From: Pseudomonas kilonensis
Lineage (GTDB): Bacteria > Pseudomonadota > Gammaproteobacteria > Pseudomonadales > Pseudomonadaceae
Assembly (NCBI RefSeq): GCF_001269885.1
Contig: NZ_LHVH01000017.1
Span: forward strand, 620,001 to 684,000
Length of the DNA stretch: 64,000 nucleotides
Direction: 5' to 3'
Under the pieces are notes generated by a model that was not told the origin of the DNA, made no database searches, and was given only the letters and a program-made list of their open reading frames with translations. Below, in pieces: positions 26,518 through 35,086 of the stretch. A program made the position numbers and the translations under genes. Positions within the stretch are counted from its first letter, which is position 1. Each line of letters begins with the position of its first letter.

Positions 26518-27873
26518 ATGCGAGTTGATACTTCATTTACCCCTTCAATAGCTTCCACGGCGTCCGGCAGCGTTTCATCCTTAGAATCTACGATCAGTCC
26601 ACTTGATGCTTCGAAGTTGGAGATTGGGGATTTTAGCGTGAAGTCGCTAGGAACAGATCGAGAAATTACAGCCGGTTTCGAGCTTATGGACCGCGCGACA
26701 AATCCATACGTTGAGGAATTAAAGACTGGCTTGGGGGAGTCGGACATGGATGCGGTGGTGCAAATTGAGCGATACGTCTACAACGGTGACATACCCGAAG
26801 GAGATGAAAAAAACGGGATTTTTGCCACCTTAAATGTAGGAGCCACAGGCACCGAAACCCAAGAGGGTCGACTGAAGGCTGTGCTTGAGGCAGGGTTGGG
26901 ATTACTCGAAGCCGCCAAGGGGCCAGGGCTCAATGCGCTGAATATCGCCATGCACACAGGGACAATCATTGTGCTGGCTACCCTTTTGCGCGAGTACATT
27001 GCCTCTCTGGTTGTGGATGCTATTGGCGAAGGTGATACACCTGAGGCCTCTCAGGCGTGGGCGGCTGTTGCGCTGGCGATGACGGGCCCTGCGCTAATGT
27101 TGGCGGGAAAAATCGGCGAGTGGTACGCAACTGGGGCGCGACCGACCGCGCTTTCGATAGTGTCGTGTCTCTGCATGGCAAGCGCGGTGATGGGAAGTAC
27201 GATCGCGGCAGGTGTGACGGGCACGGCCTCGAAGCTACTCCCCTCAGTCGGCGGCCTTGCCTATAACGGGGCCAGGGCTGCGGCTGAACTCGTCAGTCTT
27301 TTGAAAGTTGACAACGCAGGACTTCCGAATTTGAAGTCAAACGTGGCTACAGCTGCGTTTCATGGAGTGGTCTTCGGTGCGTTGAGGGAAGTGGTTAGCC
27401 TTATGCCGTTGAGCGGTCCTGCCAGGGCGGCCGCGCAGTTGAGTTACGATTTCGGTGCGGATGCTATTCAGGCTGGGCTGAACGGTTTCGCAATGATAGG
27501 CGATAAGGCCTTCTCGATTTTCTCCAGATGTTTGCTATCCCCCTCGCGAGGACTGGACTCGGTATTTTCTGATCCGGAGTCTTTGCAACAAATGAAATTG
27601 AAGGTGCGCGCTGGCCTCCGGCTGCCCACTGGAACCCATTTGGCGGATGCGGCGACCCTTGGGGGGCTACGTCTCTCGTTTGGTCACGCTGTCAACCTGG
27701 TCGGAGGCGCAGTAGCGTTATGGCTAAGTGGAACCGAGATCAGCGACGATAACCAAGGCCATATTGTCAACGGTTGTCTTGCTGCGACGATGATGCTTCT
27801 TTACGTCTTTCTCAGCTATGGCACCTCAAAAGACACTAGCAACACTTATGCCCTGGATACGCCCCTTCCTTGA
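26518..27873 (+). CDS. Candidate T3SS effector with several membrane segments
   Basis: 451 residues. The first about 45 residues are Ser/Thr-rich and look disordered ([18 protein letters not shown]), as expected of a T3SS secretion signal. Hydrophobic segments lie near residues 143-165, 181-199, 210-233, about 385-396 and 420-436 ([16 protein letters not shown]). I recognise no family. A strong AAGGAGA site lies before the ATG. It is the last gene of the cluster, 47 bases after the OrgC-position gene, and its base use is somewhat more AT-rich than sctL. It may be an effector that enters host membranes, or an accessory translocator. Confidence 0.7.
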   Translation: MRVDTSFTPSIASTASGSVSSLESTISPLDASKLEIGDFSVKSLGTDREITAGFELMDRATNPYVEELKTGLGESDMDAVVQIERYVYNGDIPEGDEKNGIFATLNVGATGTETQEGRLKAVLEAGLGLLEAAKGPGLNALNIAMHTGTIIVLATLLREYIASLVVDAIGEGDTPEASQAWAAVALAMTGPALMLAGKIGEWYATGARPTALSIVSCLCMASAVMGSTIAAGVTGTASKLLPSVGGLAYNGARAAAELVSLLKVDNAGLPNLKSNVATAAFHGVVFGALREVVSLMPLSGPARAAAQLSYDFGADAIQAGLNGFAMIGDKAFSIFSRCLLSPSRGLDSVFSDPESLQQMKLKVRAGLRLPTGTHLADAATLGGLRLSFGHAVNLVGGAVALWLSGTEISDDNQGHIVNGCLAATMMLLYVFLSYGTSKDTSNTYALDTPLP

Positions 27874-27928
27874 CCGAAACCGAGGAGCCGACAACCATCG
27901 GTTGCTCGCTCCCATCCCTCCACCCCGC

Positions 27929-27934
27929 TATAAT
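27929..27934 (+). promoter_or_regulatory. Likely -10 box for pyrD
   Basis: TATAAT, a perfect -10 hexamer, 37 bases upstream of the pyrD ATG. No good -35 hexamer lies at the standard distance (TTGCTC is 21 bases away), so the promoter is only partly supported. Confidence 0.5.
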
Positions 27935-27970
27935 CCGCGCCTCATTTCTTCGAACGAGTCAAACCCACCC

Positions 27971-28990
27971 ATGTACACCCTGGCCCGTGAGCTGCTGTTC
28001 AAACTTTCCCCGGAAACCTCCCACGACTTGTCCCTGGACCTGATCGGTGCGGGCGGACGTTTGGGCCTCAATGGGTTGCTGTGCAAGGCCCCGGCGAAAT
28101 TGCCGGTGACGGTCATGGGCCTGGAGTTTCCCAACCCGGTCGGGTTGGCGGCGGGCCTGGACAAGAATGGCGCGGCCATCGACGGTTTTGCCCAGTTGGG
28201 TTTCGGTTTCGTGGAAATCGGCACCGTCACCCCCCGACCGCAGCCGGGCAACCCCAAGCCACGGCTTTTCCGCCTGCCGCAAGCCGAGGCGATCATCAAC
28301 CGCATGGGGTTCAACAACCTGGGCGTCGATCATCTGCTGACTCGCGTGGCCGCGGCCAAATACAAGGGCGTGCTGGGTATCAACATCGGCAAGAATTTCG
28401 ATACGCCGGTGGAGCGCGCCGTCGACGACTACCTGATCTGCCTGGACAAGGTCTACGCCCACGCCAGCTACGTGACCGTCAACGTCAGCTCCCCCAACAC
28501 CCCGGGGCTGCGCAGCCTGCAATTCGGTGATTCGCTCAAGCAACTGCTGGCCGACCTGGCCCGTCGTCGCGCAGAACTGGCGTTGATTCACGGCCGGCAC
28601 GTGCCGCTGGCGATCAAGATCGCCCCGGACATGACCGACGAAGAGACCACCCAGGTGGCCCAGGCCCTGATCGAGACGGGCATGGACGCGGTAATCGCCA
28701 CCAACACGACCCTGGGTCGCGAAGGTGTCGAAGGGCTGGAACACGGTGACGAGGCGGGCGGCTTGTCTGGCGCGCCCGTGCGTGACAAGAGCACCCACAC
28801 CGTGAAGGTGCTGGCCGTCGAATTGGCGGGGCGCTTGCCGATCATCGCAGCGGGGGGGATTACCGAAGGCCGCCACGCCGCCGAGAAGATCACCGCAGGG
28901 GCGAGCCTGGTGCAGGTTTACTCGGGCTTCATCTATAAGGGGCCGGCGTTGATTCGTGAATCGGTGGATGCCATTGCGGCGTTGGGTTGA
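27971..28990 (+). CDS. pyrD: Dihydroorotate dehydrogenase (quinone), class 2
   Basis: 339 residues. It oxidises dihydroorotate to orotate in pyrimidine synthesis, using FMN and passing electrons to quinone at the inner membrane. The N-terminal hydrophobic helix ([17 protein letters not shown]) is the membrane/quinone tunnel of class 2 enzymes. [15 protein letters not shown] and [17 protein letters not shown] (with catalytic Ser) mark the active site, and [10 protein letters not shown] the phosphate-binding loop. The ATG at 27971 gives the usual length; upstream codons run through the promoter. It is the first core gene after the secretion cluster. Confidence 0.98.
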   Translation: MYTLARELLFKLSPETSHDLSLDLIGAGGRLGLNGLLCKAPAKLPVTVMGLEFPNPVGLAAGLDKNGAAIDGFAQLGFGFVEIGTVTPRPQPGNPKPRLFRLPQAEAIINRMGFNNLGVDHLLTRVAAAKYKGVLGINIGKNFDTPVERAVDDYLICLDKVYAHASYVTVNVSSPNTPGLRSLQFGDSLKQLLADLARRRAELALIHGRHVPLAIKIAPDMTDEETTQVAQALIETGMDAVIATNTTLGREGVEGLEHGDEAGGLSGAPVRDKSTHTVKVLAVELAGRLPIIAAGGITEGRHAAEKITAGASLVQVYSGFIYKGPALIRESVDAIAALG

Positions 28991-29025
28991 TTCAGGAACG
29001 GTCGGCATCTATTGATGCGAGCAAG

Positions 29026-29114
29026 TTGTGGGAGCAAAGCTTGCTCGCGATGCAGGCGCCTCGGTTCCAGGTAGACCGCGTCGTCTTCATCGCGGGCAAG
29101 CCTTGCTCCCACAG
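29026..29114. repeat. Paired REP-type palindrome after pyrD
   Basis: The left arm TTGTGGGAGCAAAGCTTGCT and onwards is matched by GCGGGCAAGCCTTGCTCCCA to 29114, with small mismatches between arms. It lies between the convergent ends of pyrD and rmf. Confidence 0.8.
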
Positions 29115-29159
29115 GGTGTCGCCACAACAGTGTTTGCAGCTCAACCTCTTGAAACCCAG

Positions 29160-29190
29160 GCATTAAAAAGGGCTCCTCGAAGGAGCCCCC
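29160..29190 (-). terminator. Rho-independent terminator of rmf
   Basis: Read on the minus strand, the stem GGGCTCCT-tcg-AGGAGCCC (29170-29188) is followed by TTTTT. It ends about 90 bases after the rmf stop. Confidence 0.85.
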
Positions 29191-29279
29191 TGGGCCGTAG
29201 CCCGCCGTCCGGATGGGACGTGCGTGGTTAAATCGATATGGGTGTCAAATTGTCGAGTTCTTGAGTATTAAGCCCTGTG

Positions 29280-29495
29280 TCAGCCGACGGCGTGAAGTTC
29301 GTTGAGTCTGTGGATACCCGCAGTGCCGGTCATACCGTCCCAGTTGTCGCCGCGTCCTTCTCGCCAGCCATTGATCCAGGCTTGACGTACCGACGGTAGA
29401 GTAAAGGGGCAAAGCTCACGGGATTTACCACCAACGCCATATTGGTAACCACGTAAAAATGCTCTTTCCAACGGATCACGCTTAAGTCTTCTCAT
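29280..29495 (-). CDS. rmf: Ribosome modulation factor Rmf
   Basis: 71 residues, basic, with the family opening MRRLKRDPLERAFLRGYQYG and PSVRQAWINGWREGR. Rmf binds 70S ribosomes in stationary phase and promotes their pairing into inactive 100S dimers. Length is a little above E. coli Rmf (55), as usual in Pseudomonas. The neighbours pyrD and rlmKL match the standard Pseudomonas order. Several hairpins lie in the presumed 5' leader (29536-29626). Confidence 0.95.
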   Translation of the reverse strand: MRRLKRDPLERAFLRGYQYGVGGKSRELCPFTLPSVRQAWINGWREGRGDNWDGMTGTAGIHRLNELHAVG

Positions 29496-30026
29496 AGGGT
29501 GTTGCCCTCACTTGTTGACTGTTACTTAGCGTCGACCTCTATCGAGGCCGGGGCAGAATCATTCTGCCGTTGGTGGCTCGTTGCCGGCGTGACGAGCCGA
29601 GGTGTTGACGCCGTTGCGACGTCAACCTGTGTTGAGTTCTAACCAAAGCGTCACATGGATGGAATGATCGTTTTGTCATAAGCACGTAACAATAAAGATG
29701 TTAGGGCGATAAGTAACTTGATGTTCGTTGACCGCTTTTGAGCAAGACCCCTGTATGATCGGCCCTGCGCCAAAGAGAGTGGCCTGTCCTCGAATGAGAA
29801 TGTCCCCCTGTTGCACTCGGGTACTATTCGACGAAAGGGTCGAGTTTTCACAATTTGTTGCATAGAATTTTTTTTCTGCCTTCGCATCTAAGCTCTTTTA
29901 ACCTGAGCGGCGAGGGTGGCACGGCACACTTTCGTGCCACGCGGGTGCTCTTGAGAAAAGCACCTGATTGAACCCGGCCCGGCAATGCGTTGCCCGGTCC
30001 ACTTAGCCAAAGGCTCTGGAAATCCC
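29496..30026. promoter_or_regulatory. Gene-free gap with a series of hairpins upstream of rmf
   Basis: No convincing gene lies in these 531 bases. Four short perfect inverted repeats are stacked at 29536-29547 (CCTC/GAGG), 29552-29568 (GGCAGAA-tca-TTCTGCC), 29575-29598 (GGCTCGT/ACGAGCC) and 29604-29626 (GTTGACG/CGTCAAC). They lie 41-131 bases upstream of the rmf start, so they would form a structured 5' leader. The rest of the gap, AT-rich near 29640-29890, must hold the promoters of rmf and rlmKL. Confidence 0.55.
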
Positions 30027-32297
30027 ATGTCCGATCGTTTCGAACTCTTCCTCACTTGCCCCAAGGGCCTCGAAGGCCTGCTCATCGAGGAAGCCGTCGG
30101 GCTTGGCCTTGAAGAGGCGCGCGAGCACACCTCGGCCGTGCGCGGCATGGCCGACATGGAAACGGCGTATCGCCTGTGCCTGTGGTCGCGCCTGGCCAAC
30201 CGCGTGTTGCTGGTGCTCAAGCGCTTTCCGATGAAGGACGCCGAAGACCTCTACCACGGCGTGCTGGATGTCGACTGGCAAGACCACATGCTGGCCGATG
30301 GCACCCTGGCGGTGGAGTTCAGTGGCCACGGCTCGGGCATCGACAACACCCATTTCGGCGCCTTGAAGGTCAAGGACGCCATCGTCGACAAGCTGCGCAC
30401 GCCGTCGGGCGAGCGACCGTCCATCGACAAGCTCAACCCGGACCTGCGCATCCACCTGCGCCTGGACCGCGGCGAAGCGATCCTCTCCCTCGACCTCTCC
30501 GGCCACAGCCTGCACCAGCGCGGTTATCGCCTGCAGCAAGGCGCCGCGCCGCTGAAGGAAAACCTCGCCGCCGCGATCCTGATCCGCGCCGGTTGGCCGC
30601 GCATTGCCGCTGAAGGCGGCGCGCTAGCCGACCCAATGTGCGGTGTCGGCACGTTCCTGGTGGAAGCCGGCATGATCGCCGCCGACATGGCGCCGAACCT
30701 GCGCCGCCAGCAGTGGGGTTTCACCGCCTGGCTCGGCCACGTGCCGGCGTTGTGGAAGAAACTCCACGAAGAAGCCACTGAGCGCGCCGCTGCCGGCCTG
30801 GCCAAGCCACCGTTGTGGATTCGCGGCTACGAAGCCGACCCACGGCTGATCCAACCGGGCCGTAACAACGTCGAACGTGCCGGCCTGAGCGAGTGGATCA
30901 AGATCTATCAGGGCGAAGTCGCCACCTTCGAACCGCGTCCAGACCAGAACCAGAAGGGCCTGGTGATCTGCAACCCGCCGTACGGCGAGCGGCTGGGCGA
31001 TGAAGCCAGCCTGCTTTACCTCTACCAGAACCTCGGCGAACGCCTGCGCCAGGCCTGCTTGAACTGGGAGGCGGCGGTATTTACCGGCGCGCCGGACCTT
31101 GGCAAGCGCATGGGCATTCGCAGCCACAAGCAGTATTCGTTCTGGAACGGCGCCTTGCCGTGCAAGTTGCTGCTGATCAAGGTGTTGCCGGACCAGTTCG
31201 TCACTGGCGAACGTCGCACCCCGGAACAGCGTCAGGCCGAGCGTGAGCAGGCCGCCTACGATCAGGCCCCGGAAGTACCGCAAGAGCGCCAGTACAACAA
31301 GAACGGCAACCCGATCAAGCCAGCACCGGCGCCGGCCCCTGTGGTCGAGCAGGCACGGTTGAGCGAAGGCGGGCAGATGTTCGCCAATCGCCTGCAAAAG
31401 AACCTCAAGTTGCTGAGTAAGTGGGCCAAGCGTGAAGGCGTGGACTGCTACCGGGTCTACGATGCCGACATGCCGGAATATTCCATGGCCATCGACCTGT
31501 ACCACGACTGGGTGCACGTCCAGGAATACGTCGCGCCGAAGTCCATCGATCCGGAAAAAGCCTCGGCCCGGCTGTTCGACGCCCTGGCGGCGATTCCCCA
31601 GGCGCTGAACGTGGACAAGAGCCGCGTGGTGATCAAGCGTCGCGAGCGCCAGAGCGGCACCAAGCAGTACGAGCGCCAGAGCGCCCAGGGTAAGTTCACC
31701 GAGGTCAACGAAGGTGGCGTGAAGCTGCTGGTCAACCTCACCGACTACCTGGACACCGGGCTGTTTCTCGACCATCGGCCGATGCGCCTGCGGATCCAGA
31801 AAGAGGCGGCCGGCAAGCGTTTCCTCAACCTGTTCTGCTACACCGCGACCGCCAGCGTCCACGCTGCCAAGGGTGGTGCCCGGAGCACCACCAGCGTCGA
31901 CCTGTCGAAAACCTACCTGGACTGGGCACGGCGTAACCTGTCGCTCAATGGTTTTTCCGACAAGAACCGCCTGGAGCAGGGCGACGTGATGGCCTGGCTG
32001 GAAGCCAGCCGTGACGAGTACGACCTGATCTTCATCGACCCGCCGACCTTCTCCAACTCCAAGCGCATGGAAGGCGTGTTCGACGTGCAGCGCGACCATG
32101 TGCAGTTGCTGGACCTGGCCATGGCACGCCTGGCCCCGGGCGGCGTGCTGTACTTCTCCAACAATTTCCGCAAGTTCCAACTCGAGGACAACCTCGGCGA
32201 GCGCTACGCTGTGGAAGAGATCACGGCCAAGACCATTGATCCGGATTTTGCCCGCAACGGCAAGATCCACCGTGCCTGGAAGATCATGGCCCGTTGA
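30027..32297 (+). CDS. rlmL: Bifunctional 23S rRNA methyltransferase RlmKL
   Basis: 756 residues, the full fused length. It methylates G2445 (N2, RlmL half) and G2069 (N7, RlmK half) of 23S rRNA. The N-terminal THUMP domain begins ELFLTCPKGLEGLLIEEAVG; the first Rossmann methyltransferase has MCGVGTFLVEAGMIAADMAP and the catalytic VICNPPYGERLG. The second has FLNLFCYTATASVHAAKGGA and IFIDPPTFSNSK. The ATG at 30027 gives the family start MSDRFELFLTCPKG. The linker around residues 400-450 is Pro/Gln-rich. Confidence 0.97.
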   Translation: MSDRFELFLTCPKGLEGLLIEEAVGLGLEEAREHTSAVRGMADMETAYRLCLWSRLANRVLLVLKRFPMKDAEDLYHGVLDVDWQDHMLADGTLAVEFSGHGSGIDNTHFGALKVKDAIVDKLRTPSGERPSIDKLNPDLRIHLRLDRGEAILSLDLSGHSLHQRGYRLQQGAAPLKENLAAAILIRAGWPRIAAEGGALADPMCGVGTFLVEAGMIAADMAPNLRRQQWGFTAWLGHVPALWKKLHEEATERAAAGLAKPPLWIRGYEADPRLIQPGRNNVERAGLSEWIKIYQGEVATFEPRPDQNQKGLVICNPPYGERLGDEASLLYLYQNLGERLRQACLNWEAAVFTGAPDLGKRMGIRSHKQYSFWNGALPCKLLLIKVLPDQFVTGERRTPEQRQAEREQAAYDQAPEVPQERQYNKNGNPIKPAPAPAPVVEQARLSEGGQMFANRLQKNLKLLSKWAKREGVDCYRVYDADMPEYSMAIDLYHDWVHVQEYVAPKSIDPEKASARLFDALAAIPQALNVDKSRVVIKRRERQSGTKQYERQSAQGKFTEVNEGGVKLLVNLTDYLDTGLFLDHRPMRLRIQKEAAGKRFLNLFCYTATASVHAAKGGARSTTSVDLSKTYLDWARRNLSLNGFSDKNRLEQGDVMAWLEASRDEYDLIFIDPPTFSNSKRMEGVFDVQRDHVQLLDLAMARLAPGGVLYFSNNFRKFQLEDNLGERYAVEEITAKTIDPDFARNGKIHRAWKIMAR

Positions 32298-32440
32298 TCC
32301 GGGCCTGATTGGATCCACGAAGCCTTGTAATCCAAGGCTTCCGGCCTCGTTCTGGGGCTGGTCAAAGTGATGGCGAATAGCTATAACTTAGGCTGTGTCC
32401 AGGGTTGTACTTATGCCTGGTACCTTCGCGAGTTGTATTT

Positions 32441-34825
32441 ATGGCATTGCATCAGGTGCGCCCCAGAATCCTGGGTTTTATCAGCGAAGACGTGTCGGCC
32501 TGGCTGGTGGCTTCGCTGGTGCTGTTGGCCGGTGCCTTCCTGACTGGCGTGCTGACCTGGGCGATGATGAACCTGGTCAATCAACAACTGCGCCAGCGTT
32601 TCGAGATGCATGTCGAGGAGCGTTTCAGCCGCATTGAGGAACAGTTCCAGGACGAGGAGCAAATCCTCGGCAGCCTCGGACGCTTTTTTGCCAACTCCGA
32701 AGGGGTCTCCAACAGCGAATTCCGTGGCTACGCCGTCGCGCTGTTGCGCCGTACCCGGGCCTTCGCTTGGGTGCCCAGGGTGTTGCGCGACGAACGGCGC
32801 GCGTTCGAACAGCGGGCGCAGGCAGAAGGGGCCACTCAATTTACGATCCGCGAGGCGGACGGCCGCGGAGGCCTGCGACTGGCCGCCGAACGGGACGAAT
32901 ACGCACCGCTGCTCTACATCCAGAGCCAGGCGTCCTACGGGACACCGCTGGGCCTGGACCTGCTTTCCGAACCCGTGCGCCGCGCCACCCTCGAGCGGGC
33001 CCGCCAGCAAGGCGGGTTGGTGGCCTCGCAACCCGTGGACTTGATGGGCGCCGACCCGGTATTTTCCCGCGGGCTACTGCTGGTCGCGCCGGTGATCAGG
33101 GCGTCGGCCAGCGAACCGCTCGGGTATGTGGTGGCGGTCATCAGCATGCGGCAACTGGCGGGCGACGGGCTGCCGGCGTCCGGTCACGACAATCTGTCGA
33201 TGCGGGTCATGGACCCGTCTACCAAAAACGGCGAGGAGGCATTGTTCGAGTCCCGCAACCCGCCGGGCCAGAGCGATTTGGCGGCGACCCGCCTGTTGCG
33301 CCTGGCTGATCGCGATTACCGGGTGGAGTTGCGACCCAGCCGGGTGTTTCTGTCGACCAATCATTCTTCGGTCACGACTATGGTGATACTCGGCGGCTTG
33401 CTCAGCCTGCTGCTCAGCGCCTTGCTCTATGTGTTGGTCAGCCAGCGGCAGCGGGCCTTGAAACTGGTGGAGCAGCGCACCCGTGAACTGCGCGCCCGGG
33501 AGCAGGAGCTGCGCGGTACCCATGGCCAGTTGCGCGGTGTGCTGGATGCTGCGACCCAGGTCGCGATCATCGCCACTGACCTGCGTGGCGTCATCACCAC
33601 CTTCAACGTCGGTGCCGAACAGATGCTCGGTTACCAGAGCTGCGAGGTCCTGCAGAGCATGACCCTGGAAAGCCTGCATGTACCGCGCGAACTCCAGGCC
33701 CGCGCCGCCCAACTCGGCGCGCGCTTCGGCAAGCCGATTCCGACGTGCCACGCGATGCTGCTCGAGGGCGGCGAGCAGGGCGGGCAACAGGCGCGGGAGT
33801 GGACCCTGGTGCGCCGCGATGGCAGCCACTTGACCGTGAACATGCTTGCCACACCGATGCTCGATGACCAGGGGCTGTGGGTCGGGCACCTGGCGATCTG
33901 CATCGATATCACTGAACGCAAGCGTGTCCACGAAGCGTTGGCTGCCCGTGACTTGTTGCTGAAAAAGCTCAGTGCCCACGTGCCCGGTGGCATCTACCAG
34001 TTCAAAATGGATTTCAACGGTCGCTTCAGCGTGATCTATGCCAGCGACGGCATTCGCGACATCTATGAAATGGAACCCGATGTGCTGGTGCAGAACGCCG
34101 AGGCGGTTTTCTCGCGGATCCACCCGTTGGACAGCACGCGCGTCCGCGCTTCGATTCGTGCTTCGGCCCATACCTTGAGCCCGTGGCGGGAAGAGTATCG
34201 GGTGCAATTGCCCTTGCGCGGGCTGCGCTGGGTACGCGGTGAGGCCACGCCGGAGGAACTGCCCGGCGGTGGAGTGTTGTGGCATGGCTATGTCTCGGAT
34301 ATTTCCGACCTCAAACGGGTGGAAGAAGAGTTGCGGGCCTTGTCCGTCACCGATGCCCTGACCGGCATTCGCAACCGCCGCTATTTCCAGGATCGCCTGA
34401 CTTCGGAGATGGCTCGGGTCGAGCGTGGTTCCGGGGGGCTGGCGGTCATCATGCTCGACATTGACCACTTCAAGCGCATCAACGACCAGCATGGCCACGC
34501 AGTGGGCGACCGGGTGTTGCAGGCGGTCTGCCAACGCGTCGCCCAGCGGTTGCGGCGCACCGATGTGTTTTGCCGGCTGGGTGGGGAAGAGTTCGTCGTG
34601 CTGTGCCCGGACACTGACAGCGAAAATGCCTACATCTTGGCATTGGAGCTGTGGGAAGGCTTGCGGGCGGCGCCCATCGAGGATGTGGGGTTTGTCACCG
34701 CCAGCTTCGGTATCGCCACCTGGCGCGCCGGGGAGGGCGCCGATGCGTTGCTGCTAAGGGCTGACTCGGGCGTGTATGCGGCCAAGCAGGCCGGGCGGGA
34801 TCGGGTCGAGACGCAGTTGGGTTAG
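32441..34825 (+). CDS. CHASE-PAS-PAS-GGDEF diguanylate cyclase
   Basis: 794 residues from the ATG at 32441. A membrane helix (WLVASLVLLAGAFLTGVLTW) opens a periplasmic CHASE sensor domain (VFSRGLLLVAPVIRASASEP), closed by a second helix (TMVILGGLLSLLLSALLYVL). Two PAS domains follow, then a GGDEF domain with RLGGEEFVVL near residue 713, an active-type GGEEF site. The enzyme would make cyclic di-GMP from GTP in response to an unknown ligand. A TTG at 32405 could add 12 residues; neither start has a clear ribosome site. Confidence 0.92.
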   Translation: MALHQVRPRILGFISEDVSAWLVASLVLLAGAFLTGVLTWAMMNLVNQQLRQRFEMHVEERFSRIEEQFQDEEQILGSLGRFFANSEGVSNSEFRGYAVALLRRTRAFAWVPRVLRDERRAFEQRAQAEGATQFTIREADGRGGLRLAAERDEYAPLLYIQSQASYGTPLGLDLLSEPVRRATLERARQQGGLVASQPVDLMGADPVFSRGLLLVAPVIRASASEPLGYVVAVISMRQLAGDGLPASGHDNLSMRVMDPSTKNGEEALFESRNPPGQSDLAATRLLRLADRDYRVELRPSRVFLSTNHSSVTTMVILGGLLSLLLSALLYVLVSQRQRALKLVEQRTRELRAREQELRGTHGQLRGVLDAATQVAIIATDLRGVITTFNVGAEQMLGYQSCEVLQSMTLESLHVPRELQARAAQLGARFGKPIPTCHAMLLEGGEQGGQQAREWTLVRRDGSHLTVNMLATPMLDDQGLWVGHLAICIDITERKRVHEALAARDLLLKKLSAHVPGGIYQFKMDFNGRFSVIYASDGIRDIYEMEPDVLVQNAEAVFSRIHPLDSTRVRASIRASAHTLSPWREEYRVQLPLRGLRWVRGEATPEELPGGGVLWHGYVSDISDLKRVEEELRALSVTDALTGIRNRRYFQDRLTSEMARVERGSGGLAVIMLDIDHFKRINDQHGHAVGDRVLQAVCQRVAQRLRRTDVFCRLGGEEFVVLCPDTDSENAYILALELWEGLRAAPIEDVGFVTASFGIATWRAGEGADALLLRADSGVYAAKQAGRDRVETQLG

Positions 34826-34850
34826 CCACTTTTAGGTCTAGGGGGGCAAA

Positions 34851-34942
34851 GTGTGGGAGCGGGCTTGCTCGCGAAGGCGGCGTGTCAGCCAACGCAATGC
34901 TTGAATGTTATACCGCATTCGCGAGCAAGCCCGCTCCCACAC
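34851..34942. repeat. Paired REP-type palindrome
   Basis: GTGTGGGAGCGGGCTTGCTC on the left is mirrored by GAGCAAGCCCGCTCCCACAC on the right. It follows the diguanylate cyclase gene and lies in its convergent gap with dacB. Confidence 0.83.
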
Positions 34943-34985
34943 TTGATCTTCAGTGGGCACAACCTTCGTGTGTGACACAAATCCC

Positions 34986-35070
34986 CTGTGGGAGCGAGCT
35001 TGCTCGCGATAGCGCCAGGTCAGTCACATCCATACCAACTGACCGACTGAATCGCGAGCAGGCTCCCACA
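34986..35070. repeat. Paired REP-type palindrome, right arm shortened
   Basis: The left arm CTGTGGGAGCGAGCTTGCTC is complete, but the right arm (TCGCGAGCAGGCTCCCACA) lacks four bases in the middle. It is the second repeat in the same gap. Confidence 0.78.
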
Positions 35071-35086
35071 TTGGGTTTGTGCTGTG

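Noticed and set aside
29170..29188. Hairpin considered as pyrD terminator
   Set aside because: The T-run follows the stem only on the minus strand, so it ends rmf transcription; pyrD may use the REP repeat or read through.
29651..29887. 78-codon minus-strand open frame in the rmf-rlmKL gap
   Set aside because: No recognisable product and no ribosome site; it lies in a region better explained as promoters.
34851..35070. Two neighbouring repeats that could suggest a CRISPR array
   Set aside because: They are head-to-head palindromes of the REP type with unequal spacing and no equal spacers or cas genes.
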